A stretch of 64,000 bases of DNA from Terriglobia bacterium (lineage in GTDB: Bacteria > Acidobacteriota > Terriglobia > Bryobacterales > Bryobacteraceae), in the NCBI GenBank assembly GCA_020073445.1, contig JAIQFE010000009.1, forward strand, positions 62,001 to 126,000, in the 5' to 3' direction. Of the stretch, positions 36,608-43,946 are shown piece by piece. The notes under the pieces were generated by a model that saw only the letters and a program-made list of their open reading frames with translations, was not told where the DNA came from and did no database searches. Position 1 is the stretch's first letter. Every line of letters begins with the position of its first letter. The translations under genes and the position numbers were made by a program.

Positions 36608-36728
36608 AGAGCCGCTGGACACGCGGAATGGCGTTCCTCTTCTGCCTCGCAAGCCGGGAGCCAACCCGGTCACTTCGGAGATGGTGAAGGACTTCCTGGA
36701 AGCAGAAGCCGCAAGTGGCCGCGAATGA
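36582..36728 (+). pseudogene. Decayed VapB-type antitoxin gene
   Basis: The 48-codon frame starts MRTTVDLDEEPLD, the usual N-terminal ribbon of VapB antitoxins, and continues directly with NGVPLLPRKPGANPVT and EMVKDFLEAE, the usual C-terminal toxin-binding part. The 25-30 residues of the ribbon-helix-helix domain that normally separate these are missing. No PIN toxin follows; the next 60 bases hold stops in this frame. It looks like an internally deleted remnant of a vapBC locus, although a short expressed peptide cannot be excluded. Confidence 0.55.
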
Positions 36729-36788
36729 ACCCGAAATGCATGCATTCGCCAGTGTTCTCATCCATGCCATGGCTGCTAAACTAGGAGC

Positions 36789-37880
36789 TTGACCGAACTC
36801 GAACAGCGGCGCCGCAACGTCCAGACGGCGCTGGCCGGGGGCACGTCGAATAAGCCCAAGGCCGATGCCCTGCTGGTCAGCTCCCTCGCCAACGTCCGGT
36901 ATCTGACGGGTTATGCCGGCTCGAACGGGCTGGCCCTGGTGACCCCGACCGAGACGCATTTCTTCACCGATCCCCGCTACGCGCTCGAAGCCTCCCAGAC
37001 CATCACCTGCAAGCTGCACATCGCCAAGGGCCCTTTGCAGGAAGCCGTCGCCGGCATCGTGAAGCGCAAGAAACTCAAGAAAATCGGATTCGAGCCCGCT
37101 TGGCTGAACCTGGATCAGCATCAGAAGCTGAAAGATCTGCTGCCGCTGGGCGCCTCGCTCCAGCCGATTCCTGGTGTGATCGAAACCCTCCGGATGACCA
37201 AGTCGCCGGCGGAGATCGATATGATCCGCAAGAGCGTTCGGGTCAATTCCGAGGCATACGCGCGGACGCTTAGAAGAATTCGTTTAGGGATGCGCGAGCG
37301 CGACATCGCCGCCGAGCTGGATTACCAGATGCGGCTCCACGGCGCCGAAAAGCCGGCCTTCGATACGATTGTCGCGGCGGGCGTGCGCACGGCTCTTCCC
37401 CATGCCCAGCCCACGGGCCACCGGTTGGAGGAAAACGATCTTCTGCTGATCGACATGGGAGCCTGTCTCGACGGCTACATGAGCGACATGACCCGGATGG
37501 CCTTCCTGGGTCAGCCCACCAAGCGCGTCCAGACGCTGCATGACGCGGTTTTAGAAGCGCAACTGGCTGGTATCGATGCCGTGCGGCCGGGAGTTACAGC
37601 GGCGCAAGTGGACGCGGCGGCTCGCGGAGTGCTAAAAAAGCATGGCCTGGACCGGCAGTTCGTCCATTCCACCGGTCACGGCCTGGGACTCGAAATCCAT
37701 GAGGGTCCCCGAATCGGGAAAAAGGACAAGACGGTACTTCGGGCCGGGATGGTGATTACCATCGAGCCGGGCGCCTATATCGACCGCTTCGGAGGTGTTC
37801 GCATTGAGGATACCGTGCTGGTCACCGCCAATGGCTGCGAAGTCCTGACACCCACGACCAAGGAGTTTGTTCACCTTTGA
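36789..37880 (+). CDS. M24-family Xaa-Pro aminopeptidase/dipeptidase
   Basis: Cytosolic metallopeptidase of 363 residues with the N-terminal creatinase-like domain (YLTGYAGSNG near 38) and the pita-bread catalytic domain. The five metal ligands can be traced: Asp in LIDMGACLDGYMSDMTR, His in STGHGLGLEIHE, Glu in ITIEPGAY and Glu in RIEDTVL. It likely cleaves X-Pro bonds, as PepQ/PepP do. The only possible start upstream of the conserved region is TTG at 36789 (in-frame stop at 36777); AGGAG ends just one base before it, an unusually tight spacing. It overlaps accB by one base, an arrangement common in many bacteria. Confidence 0.92.
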   Translation: MTELEQRRRNVQTALAGGTSNKPKADALLVSSLANVRYLTGYAGSNGLALVTPTETHFFTDPRYALEASQTITCKLHIAKGPLQEAVAGIVKRKKLKKIGFEPAWLNLDQHQKLKDLLPLGASLQPIPGVIETLRMTKSPAEIDMIRKSVRVNSEAYARTLRRIRLGMRERDIAAELDYQMRLHGAEKPAFDTIVAAGVRTALPHAQPTGHRLEENDLLLIDMGACLDGYMSDMTRMAFLGQPTKRVQTLHDAVLEAQLAGIDAVRPGVTAAQVDAAARGVLKKHGLDRQFVHSTGHGLGLEIHEGPRIGKKDKTVLRAGMVITIEPGAYIDRFGGVRIEDTVLVTANGCEVLTPTTKEFVHL

Positions 37881-38359
37881 TGACCATCGACGAGATCAAG
37901 GAGCTGCTGGTTCTCTTCAACGAAAGCGGAGTGGGCGAGCTGGAAATCGAGCGCGACGGCGAGCGGATCCGCATCCGCAAGGCCGGTCAGATGGCGGAAT
38001 ACCAGGTTTCACCTGCCTTAACGGCAGCGGCCCAAACGGCAGCGGCCCAGCCGCAGGAAACCACGGCTTCGATGGAATCGGCTGCCAGCGCGCCTGCTGC
38101 CGGAGAACCAGGATCCGGGCAGATTTTGGTGAAGTCGCCCATCGTGGGCACCTATTACGATGCTCCGTCGCCGGGATCGGCGCCGTTCGTCACTGTGGGC
38201 GATGCGGTGGAGCCCGGCCAGGTGCTCTGCATCATCGAGTCCATGAAGCTGATGAACGAAATCGAGGCGGAAACCGCTGGAGTGATCGCCGCCAAGCTGG
38301 TGGAGAACGGCCGTCCGGTGGAGTATGGAGAAGCGCTGTTCTCGATTAGGCCGCGCTAG
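37880..38359 (+). CDS. accB: Biotin carboxyl carrier protein AccB
   Basis: Carries biotin between the carboxylase and transferase halves of acetyl-CoA carboxylase, the first step of fatty acid synthesis. It has 159 residues with an N-terminal dimerisation region, an Ala/Pro/Gln linker (about 50-75) and the biotinyl domain. The biotin attachment motif ESMKLMNE puts the modified Lys at residue 123. I use the ATG at 37880, which shares its A with the TGA of the peptidase gene; a TTG one codon earlier is also possible. AccC follows 20 bases later. Confidence 0.95.
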   Translation: MTIDEIKELLVLFNESGVGELEIERDGERIRIRKAGQMAEYQVSPALTAAAQTAAAQPQETTASMESAASAPAAGEPGSGQILVKSPIVGTYYDAPSPGSAPFVTVGDAVEPGQVLCIIESMKLMNEIEAETAGVIAAKLVENGRPVEYGEALFSIRPR

Positions 38360-38379
38360 GCGTCCTTTTTAAGGTTGGT

Positions 38380-39735
38380 ATGTTCGAGAAAATTCTGATC
38401 GCGAACCGCGGAGAAATTGCAGTGCGGGTCCTGTGCGCCTGCAAGGACCTGGGCATTCGCACCGTGGCGATTTATTCCGAAGCCGACCGCCACAGCCTGC
38501 ACACCCGCTTCGCCGATGAAGCCATTTGCGTGGGTCCCGCCAAGAGCGCCCGCAGCTACCTGGATATTCACGCGGTGATGAGCGCAGCCGAAATCACCAA
38601 TTGCGACGCGGTGCATCCGGGCTACGGGTTTCTCTCCGAGAACGCCGACTTCGCGGAGGTTTGCGAGACCAGCGGGTTGAAGTTCATCGGCCCACCCGCG
38701 GACGTGATCCGCCGGATGGGCCTGAAGCAGATCGCCCGCGCCGCCATGGAAGAGAACGGCGTGCCGATTCTGCCTGGTTCCGCGGGGATCCTCAAGAGCC
38801 TGGAAGAAGCCGTCGAAATCGCGGAGCGCATCGGATATCCGGTGATGCTCAAAGCCTCGGCGGGAGGCGGCGGTAGAGGAATGCGGATTGTCCGCAAACA
38901 AGACGAGCTGGGGCCATTGATGGCACAGGCGCAGGCCGAAGCGTCCGCGGCGTTCTCCTGCGGCGACCTGTACATGGAGAAGCTGGTCGAAAATCCGCGC
39001 CACATCGAATTCCAGATTCTGGCGGACCAGCACGGCGAGGTCGAGATTCTGGGCGAGCGTGAATGCTCTATCCAGAGGCGGCATCAGAAGCTGATCGAAG
39101 AGTCGCCTTCGACGGCCATGACGCCGGAATTGCGCAAGTGCACGGGAGATCGTTTACGCGCCGCGCTCAAGGCCGTGGGATATGCCAACGCCGGCACGGT
39201 TGAATTCCTGATGGACGCGGCGGGCAAGCTGTACTTCATCGAGGTGAACGCCCGCATTCAGGTGGAGCATCCGGTCAGCGAGATGGTTACCGGAATCGAT
39301 CTCGTGAAGAGCCAGATCCTGGTGGCAGCGGGCAAGAAGCTGGACGAGATCCTGACGCGTCCGGTTCAACTGCGGGGGCACGCGATCGAGTGCCGCATCA
39401 ACGCCGAGCATCCGGAAACGTTCGTGCCGTCGCCGGGGACGATCACCGGCCTGAATCTTCCCGGCGGAGCGGGCATCCGCGTGGATACCGCGGCGTATCA
39501 GGATGGCGTGATCTCGCCGTACTACGACTCGCTGGTGGCCAAACTGATCGCCTATGGCTCCGACCGCACGGAAGCCATCGCACGGATGCAGCGGGCGCTG
39601 AGCATGTTCGTGGTGGAGGGGATCTACACGTCAATCCCGCTGCACCAGCGGATACTTAAGCACCCCGAATTCGTCGCCGGGCGGATCGACACCGCGTTCC
39701 TTCCCCGCAACGGATTCATCGCCGAGAAGAAGTAA
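38380..39735 (+). CDS. accC: Biotin carboxylase AccC
   Basis: ATP-grasp enzyme that carboxylates biotin on AccB using bicarbonate. It has 451 residues, the standard size. The start FEKILIANRGEIAVR, the glycine-rich loop KASAGGGGRGMR near 158-169 and the active-site FIEVNARIQVEHPVSE near 285-300 are all conserved. It closes the peptidase-accB-accC transcription unit. The accA and accD carboxyltransferase genes are not in the window. Confidence 0.97.
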   Translation: MFEKILIANRGEIAVRVLCACKDLGIRTVAIYSEADRHSLHTRFADEAICVGPAKSARSYLDIHAVMSAAEITNCDAVHPGYGFLSENADFAEVCETSGLKFIGPPADVIRRMGLKQIARAAMEENGVPILPGSAGILKSLEEAVEIAERIGYPVMLKASAGGGGRGMRIVRKQDELGPLMAQAQAEASAAFSCGDLYMEKLVENPRHIEFQILADQHGEVEILGERECSIQRRHQKLIEESPSTAMTPELRKCTGDRLRAALKAVGYANAGTVEFLMDAAGKLYFIEVNARIQVEHPVSEMVTGIDLVKSQILVAAGKKLDEILTRPVQLRGHAIECRINAEHPETFVPSPGTITGLNLPGGAGIRVDTAAYQDGVISPYYDSLVAKLIAYGSDRTEAIARMQRALSMFVVEGIYTSIPLHQRILKHPEFVAGRIDTAFLPRNGFIAEKK

Positions 39736-40075
39736 GTTCCAGTACTACAGCCCGATAAGTACCGGTTCCAAAAGTCCTGAGCGTGCTATACTTAGCCTTG
39801 TCGAGGTCTTTTCTTGGAGGAGAAATAGGCCCCTGACATTCGTAATAAGCGCCCTGCTTTTCGGAGGATCAGCGGCCGCTCCTGGAACTACTGGGACATT
39901 CCTATGCGGATGCCTTCCGTTCACTGTAGCGTTTTTCACGTGCCCGCTTCCTCTGGATGTAAGGTTACCTTACTACGGAATTAGGTAACATCTCTGCCCC
40001 AATCTTTATGGGCCCCTGAATTGTCAGGAGTACCAGTACCCCGTATTATCGGGACGGAGAGCAAGAGGAAGCTAT
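39736..40075. other. 340-base intergenic region between accC and a NarL-type regulator
   Basis: No confident gene. It contains TATACT (39787-39792) within a 12-base string GCTATACTTAGC that recurs at 47545-47556, and GGAGGAG (39816-39822) followed by a frame (39833-39985) coding a hydrophobic peptide but lacking an ATG/GTG/TTG start. An inverted repeat GTTACCT (39964-39970) / AGGTAAC (39983-39989) could be an operator for the downstream regulator gene, whose promoter follows. Confidence 0.5.
40021..40049 (+). promoter_or_regulatory. Sigma70-type promoter of the NarL-family regulator
   Basis: TTGTCA (40021-40026) and TATTAT (40044-40049) are separated by exactly 17 bases, with five of six matches to each consensus box. 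The predicted transcript begins near 40056, giving a leader of about 20 bases that includes the GAGGAAG ribosome site before the ATG at 40076. It is the clearest promoter in the window. Confidence 0.6.
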
Positions 40076-40819
40076 ATGGAAACTGTAAGCGAACCGATCA
40101 ACGACAGCCCACAAACCACGGAAAAGAAGAAATCCACCGTGCGGATTCTTCTGGCCGACGATCATCCGATCGTTCGCGACGGGCTGAAGAAGCTCCTCCA
40201 ACTGGAAGACGACTTCGAGGTGGTGGGCGAGGCCGGCGACGGCCGCGAGGTGCTGGAGAAGGTCCACGAACTGGATCCCGATGTCCTCCTGCTCGATCTC
40301 CGCATGCCCAACCTGGACGGCCTGTCGGCCCTGCAGGCGCTGCAGCAAACCAACAAGCGCACCCGCGTCATCATCCTCACGGCTTCGGAGGACAAGAACG
40401 AGTTCGTGCAGGCCATGAAGCTCGGCTGCAGCGGCATCGTGCTGAAGCAGACGGCTCCCGATTTGATCGTGAAGAGCATCCGCAAGGTGAACTCCGGCGA
40501 AATCTGGCTGGATTCGTTGACCACCGCGGCGGTGATGCGGCACTTCTCCACCGGTCAGGAACAGTCCAGCGGCGGCGGAGGCGGCAAAGGCCGCGAGCGC
40601 AGCCCTCTCTCGACGCGCGAACGGGAAATCGTGGTGCTGGTCGCCCAGGGTTACAAGAACAAGGAAATGGCCGAGAAGATGTTCATCAGCGAGCAGACGG
40701 TCAAAAACCACCTGCACAACATCTTCGACAAGCTGGGCGTGTCCGACCGCCTGGAACTGGCGCTCTACGCGATCCACAAGGGCTTGCATCTGGCGCCCGA
40801 CACGACGCCCGCGCCGTAA
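40076..40819 (+). CDS. NarL/FixJ-family response regulator
   Basis: Two-component DNA-binding regulator of 247 residues. A receiver domain (about 22-140) has the acidic pair in LLADDHP, the phospho-Asp in VLLLDLRMPNLDG, Thr in IILTASED and Lys in VLKQTAP. A Gly-rich linker (SGGGGGKGRE, near 165) leads to a LuxR-type HTH (about 180-240) with LSTREREIVVLVAQGYKNKEMA. The first 20 residues are an extra polar leader. No sensor kinase is adjacent, so its signal is unknown. Confidence 0.93.
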   Translation: METVSEPINDSPQTTEKKKSTVRILLADDHPIVRDGLKKLLQLEDDFEVVGEAGDGREVLEKVHELDPDVLLLDLRMPNLDGLSALQALQQTNKRTRVIILTASEDKNEFVQAMKLGCSGIVLKQTAPDLIVKSIRKVNSGEIWLDSLTTAAVMRHFSTGQEQSSGGGGGKGRERSPLSTREREIVVLVAQGYKNKEMAEKMFISEQTVKNHLHNIFDKLGVSDRLELALYAIHKGLHLAPDTTPAP

Positions 40820-40824
40820 GCCGC

Positions 40825-41589
40825 TTAGACGGTCTTATCTTTCGAGTAGCACAGCGGCTCCAGCTTGCACTCCGCGCAGCGCGGATTGCGGGCGATACAT
40901 AGAGCCCGTCCATGATGGATGATCTGGTGCGAGAAGAGAATCCACTTCTCTTTGGGAAGGATCTTCACCAGGTCCTTTTCGATCTTGCCCGGATCGGTTT
41001 CCTTAGTCAGGTCCAGCCGCCGCGAGATGCGCTGGACATGCGTGTCCACGACCACTCCGGACGCAATCCCAAAAGCCGTCCCCAGGACGACGTTGGCCGT
41101 TTTCCGCGCCGCCCCGGGCACTGTTAACAGCTGATCGATATCGCGCGGGACCTCACCCTTGAAGTCCGTAAGAATCTTGCGGGCGGCGCCTATCACCGAC
41201 TTGGCCTTGTTGTTGAAGAATCCGGTCGAGCGGATGTCCTGAGCGAGTTCTTCCTGCTTGGCTGCCGCGAAATCCTGAATGGTGGGATATTTCCGGAACA
41301 GGCCCGGCGTGACCATGTTGACGCGCTTGTCGGTGCACTGGGCCGAGAGGATGGTGGCCACCAGCAGCTCCCAGGCGTTCGTGTGATGCAGGGCGCAGGT
41401 GACGCCGGGATACATCTGGTCGAGGATCGCCAGGATCTTCTTGACGCGGGCGGCGCGCTCTGCCGCAGTCTTGGGTTTCGGAAAAAGGGGACAGACAGCT
41501 CTGTCCACTCCCACGCTGGTGCGCGAAGTCGGGGGCTTGCGAGAGGGGACAGAGTAGTCTGTCCCCTTTTTCCTGCCGGCGCTAGTCAA
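40825..41589 (-). CDS. nth: Endonuclease III, 5' end formed by an inverted repeat insertion
   Basis: Base-excision repair DNA glycosylase/AP lyase acting on oxidised pyrimidines. The core is intact: LLVATILSAQCTDKRVN, the helix-hairpin-helix LLTVPGAARKTANVVLG with catalytic Lys, VDTHVQRISRRL with catalytic Asp and a C-terminal 4Fe-4S cluster (C-x6-C-x2-C-x5-C pattern in CIARNPRCAECKLEPLC). The normal protein would begin near PKPKTAAERAARVKK. The preceding 36 codons lie inside a REP-type inverted repeat and no ATG is present. The start must be the TTG at 41589 or GTG at 41514 or 41508, all within or beyond the repeat. Confidence 0.9.
   Translation of the reverse strand: MTSAGRKKGTDYSVPSRKPPTSRTSVGVDRAVCPLFPKPKTAAERAARVKKILAILDQMYPGVTCALHHTNAWELLVATILSAQCTDKRVNMVTPGLFRKYPTIQDFAAAKQEELAQDIRSTGFFNNKAKSVIGAARKILTDFKGEVPRDIDQLLTVPGAARKTANVVLGTAFGIASGVVVDTHVQRISRRLDLTKETDPGKIEKDLVKILPKEKWILFSHQIIHHGRALCIARNPRCAECKLEPLCYSKDKTV
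41480..41573. repeat. Inverted pair of GGGGACAGA repeats (REPIN-like) inside the 5' part of nth
   Basis: The left unit (41480-41506) starts GGAAAAAGGGGACAGAC and the right unit (41545-41573), read on the opposite strand, starts with the same 17 bases. Each unit is itself palindromic (GGGGACAGA...TCTGTCC). They are separated by about 38 bases. Paired short palindromes of this type are the form mobilised by REP-associated tyrosine transposases, one of which lies 1 kb away, though its own termini differ. Confidence 0.8.
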
Positions 41590-41887
41590 AATCGATATCC
41601 CGCTTGGGTGGCGGCTCGTCCGGATTCTCCTTGGCGAGCTTCAGCATCTCGTCGAACTTCTTGCTGAGCACGTCGTGGTGCACCTTGTGATCCGCGAAGG
41701 ATTTCTTGAAGGCGTCCTCGCGCCGCTCGGCTTCGGTCTTGAAGCGGCTCACCGCGGCCTCCATGTCGGAGAACGTGGCGGGCTTCTCGTGCGCCTTGTG
41801 GCGGATCACGGCGGATGTGGCGGGATCGATGTGCAACTCCGCCTGGCAGCACGGACAGGTCACGGTAATGAGCGCCGGTTTCGCCAT
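41582..41887 (-). CDS. Conserved-looking small zinc-ribbon/coiled-coil protein
   Basis: A 101-residue soluble protein. A CPCC pair near residues 11-14 with a nearby His suggests half of a zinc-binding site. Residues 40-90 are charged and helical (FKTEAERREDAFKKSF), consistent with a coiled coil; the tail is acidic (DIDFD). I do not recognise a named family. It is upstream of nth and its stop overlaps the TTG candidate start of nth, so the two may be co-transcribed. Confidence 0.65.
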   Translation of the reverse strand: MAKPALITVTCPCCQAELHIDPATSAVIRHKAHEKPATFSDMEAAVSRFKTEAERREDAFKKSFADHKVHHDVLSKKFDEMLKLAKENPDEPPPKRDIDFD

Positions 41888-41948
41888 CCCAGACCCATGT
41901 TAGCGAATATGACGGCAAGGTACACTATTCGGAACAGGAGAGACGAAC

Positions 41949-42383
41949 ATGTTTGCCGAATTCAAGAAGTTCATCATGCGGGGCAACGTGCTGGACCTGG
42001 CGATTGGCGTGATCATCGGGGCCGCGTTCGGAAAGATCGTGACTTCGCTGGTGAACGATGTCCTGATGCCCGTCATCGGGCTGGCGGCAGTCAAGATGGA
42101 TTTTTCGAACCTATTCATCAGCCTGAACGGCAAGGCTTACGATACTATCGCGGCCGCGAAAGCCGACAAAGCGCCCACGCTGAACTACGGCCTTTTCATA
42201 AACACGGTGATCGAGTTCTTGATCATTGCGTTTGTGATTTTTCTGATCGTGAAGCAGGTGAATCGGTTCATGCCCGCCCCGCCGGCTCCAGCGCCCGCGC
42301 CCGCGACCAAGGATTGCCCGCAGTGCTGCACGGCGATTCCGGTGGCAGCCAAGCGCTGCCCGGCGTGCACGTCGACGCTATAG
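41949..42383 (+). CDS. mscL: Large-conductance mechanosensitive channel MscL with C-terminal zinc ribbon
   Basis: Inner-membrane emergency valve for hypo-osmotic shock. It has 144 residues: the conserved [20 protein letters not shown] first helix (about 5-24), a periplasmic loop and the second helix (about 85-102). After a Pro/Ala linker (about 109-119) comes a Cys4 module with Cys 123, 126, 137 and 140 (CPQC and CPAC), which should bind zinc in the cytoplasm. The ribosome site GGAGAG precedes the ATG. The region after the stop is full of repeats, and a second copy of the zinc-ribbon coding sequence lies 1.6 kb downstream. Confidence 0.95.
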   Translation: MFAEFKKFIMRGNVLDLAIGVIIGAAFGKIVTSLVNDVLMPVIGLAAVKMDFSNLFISLNGKAYDTIAAAKADKAPTLNYGLFINTVIEFLIIAFVIFLIVKQVNRFMPAPPAPAPAPATKDCPQCCTAIPVAAKRCPACTSTL

Positions 42384-42394
42384 ACATTCGCTCC

Positions 42395-42417
42395 GAGCCG
42401 CGACAGTGATGGAGCGG
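42395..42417. repeat. Dispersed repeat unit, copy 1
   Basis: The string GAGCCGCGACAGT followed by GATGGAGCGG starts 12 bases after the mscL stop. A copy differing by one base lies at 63546-63568, between prfA and prmC. Flanking CGCTCC/GGAGCG gives a small hairpin. Confidence 0.7.
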
Positions 42418-42473
42418 TGTAAGCAAAGGGGTCGTTGCTGGTTGCCCTACGTGAACGGGCCGCTCTTTGTGTA

Positions 42474-43312
42474 GTAAGGGGAATCCGGGGGGAATCCGGG
42501 ACAACGACCGCTTCCTCCATTTCTCGGGAGATATTCCCTTGACAGTCCACACTACATCCGCATATGCCGAGGGGCAGGCGGATTGTCGTACCGGGATTGC
42601 CGCACCACATTACCCAGCGGGGGAACGGGCGAGCGAAGGTCTTCGACTGCGATCAGGACCGGGCTGTGTTCCTGGATCTGTTGGCTGCCTACTCCCTGCA
42701 ATATGGTTTGTCCCTTTGGGGGTACTGCCTGATGTCGAATCACTTCCACCTGGTTGCGGTTCCCGCTCACGAGGGCGCAGCCGCCAAAGTACTAGGCAGG
42801 CTTGAAGCTGACTACGCCCGCTTCATCAATGTCCGCCGACGGGCCTCAGGCCATCTTTGGCAGGCTCGTTACCACTCTGTCGCCATGGAGCCGCCGCACT
42901 GCTGGCGGGCGCTGGCCTACGTCGAACGCAACCCCGTTCGCGCGGGTATGACCTTGGCGGCAGTGGACTACCCATGGTCGAGCGCGGCAGCTCGCGTGGG
43001 CGCCGCCGTCATCCCCGCATGGCTCGACCTGGATCCGTGGAGTCAACATTGGAGTGCGGCAGAATGGCTCGGCATGCTTGGGGATGGAAGCGAAGACGAG
43101 ATCACACGGGTTGAGCTTCAGGAGGCAACTCTCAGCGGTCGCCCATTGGGTCAGGCACTGGTCGAGCGCCTTGAAAAAGAGCTGAACAGAAGATTGCGGC
43201 GGGGCAAGGCTGGCAGGCCTCCCAAGCAACGCGCCAACTCCGCTCAAGGTTCATTCTTTGACAACATGGGGTAAGGGGTCGTTGTCCCGGATTGTCCCCC
43301 CCGGATTGTCCC
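42474..43312 (+). mobile_element. REP-associated tyrosine transposase element with inverted ends
   Basis: The transposase gene is bounded by inverted repeats: AATCCGGGACAACGACC (42493-42509) on the left and its exact 17-base complement (43277-43293) on the right. Outer, less exact GGGGAATCC/GGATTGTCCCC tracts extend the similarity to about 42474 and 43312. The right end touches the stop of the next gene. I saw no target-site duplication. A shortened version of the same element lies at 43762-43945. Confidence 0.75.
42564..43274 (+). CDS. REP-associated tyrosine transposase (RAYT, Y1/HUH family)
   Basis: A 236-residue single-strand transposase of the IS200/IS605-like TnpA-REP group that moves short palindromic repeats. 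The start RRIVVPGLPHHITQRGNG is typical. The metal-binding HUH motif is SNHFHLV (His 60 and 62), and the likely nucleophilic Tyr is in LAYVERNPVRAG (near 119). A basic C-terminus (NRRLRRGKAGRPPKQR) should help DNA binding. The gene is intact with no internal stop, so the enzyme may be active. Confidence 0.92.
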   Translation: MPRGRRIVVPGLPHHITQRGNGRAKVFDCDQDRAVFLDLLAAYSLQYGLSLWGYCLMSNHFHLVAVPAHEGAAAKVLGRLEADYARFINVRRRASGHLWQARYHSVAMEPPHCWRALAYVERNPVRAGMTLAAVDYPWSSAAARVGAAVIPAWLDLDPWSQHWSAAEWLGMLGDGSEDEITRVELQEATLSGRPLGQALVERLEKELNRRLRRGKAGRPPKQRANSAQGSFFDNMG

Positions 43313-43759
43313 CTATTTGGTTCCTTTTGCTTCGGAGATTTTCAGCACATTCATGTAGATAGGGGTCATTTGGATCATGGCGTCGCGACGTTGCAATACA
43401 CCTGTAACGACGACCTTCCGGCCAACAAGTTTTCTGGCCTGTGTATCGAGTTCGCCGTTCGGTGGAGAGTCTGGAAGAAATAGGCGCAGACGGTTCGTTT
43501 CTCCACAATCGATATCTTTGAATTTTTCATCTGATGGAGGGCACGCGATAGTGATCTTCATTGGTAGATAGAGAGCCCAGTAGCTGACAGGAATATCAAC
43601 CTTCTTATCTTCACCGTACCCTGGAGGCCCGTATCCACGGGCGATCTTCAGAATCCCCGTCAAGGAGACAGGTTGATCGCTCCGCTCGACAGTCGTTTGC
43701 CCTAGACTGGTGGCGCACACGCATATTGAGGCCAACAGAACCACGCGAATCCGCATCAT
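43313..43759 (-). CDS. Secreted DUF4431-like protein
   Basis: A 148-residue exported protein with a signal peptide (about 1-20, RIRVVLLASICVCATSLGQ). The rest (SLTGILKIARGYGPPGYGEDK, a beta-rich middle, and RKLVGRKVVVTGVLQRRDA) resembles DUF4431, a periplasmic domain of unknown function; this match is from memory and moderate. I use the ATG at 43759; the frame continues 11 codons into a transposon relic that begins three bases upstream. The gene is squeezed between the transposase element and that relic, and its native promoter may have been replaced. Confidence 0.7.
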   Translation of the reverse strand: MMRIRVVLLASICVCATSLGQTTVERSDQPVSLTGILKIARGYGPPGYGEDKKVDIPVSYWALYLPMKITIACPPSDEKFKDIDCGETNRLRLFLPDSPPNGELDTQARKLVGRKVVVTGVLQRRDAMIQMTPIYMNVLKISEAKGTK

Positions 43760-43761
43760 GG

Positions 43762-43945
43762 GAAAATCAGGGACAATGACTGCGTCCTCCACTTCTCGGA
43801 GATATTCCCCAGATTACCTCCGCATATGCCAAGCAGCAAGCGACTTGTTGTAATTGGATCGCCGCACGACGTTGCTTGGCGGGGGATGGTCCCAGCAGGA
43901 AAGTTCGTTACCAGTGCGGTTAAGCGGTCGTTGTCCCGGATTTTC
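43762..43945. mobile_element. Internally deleted relic of the transposase element (MITE-like)
   Basis: The left end GAAAATCAGGGACAATGACTGC-like sequence (43762-43783) matches the complement of the right end (43924-43945) at 19 of 22 bases. Between them is a degenerate copy of the transposase leader and first 20 codons: ATG at 43826 then PSSKRLVVIGSPHDVAWRG, against PRGRRIVVPGLPHHITQRG in the intact gene. The remaining 210 or so codons are missing. It has the structure expected of a non-autonomous element made by internal deletion. Confidence 0.75.
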
Positions 43946-43946
43946 T

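Noticed and set aside
42474-43945. CRISPR-like repeat array, suggested by recurring short repeats.
   Set aside because: The repeats are irregularly spaced inverted units tied to a transposase, without spacers or cas genes.
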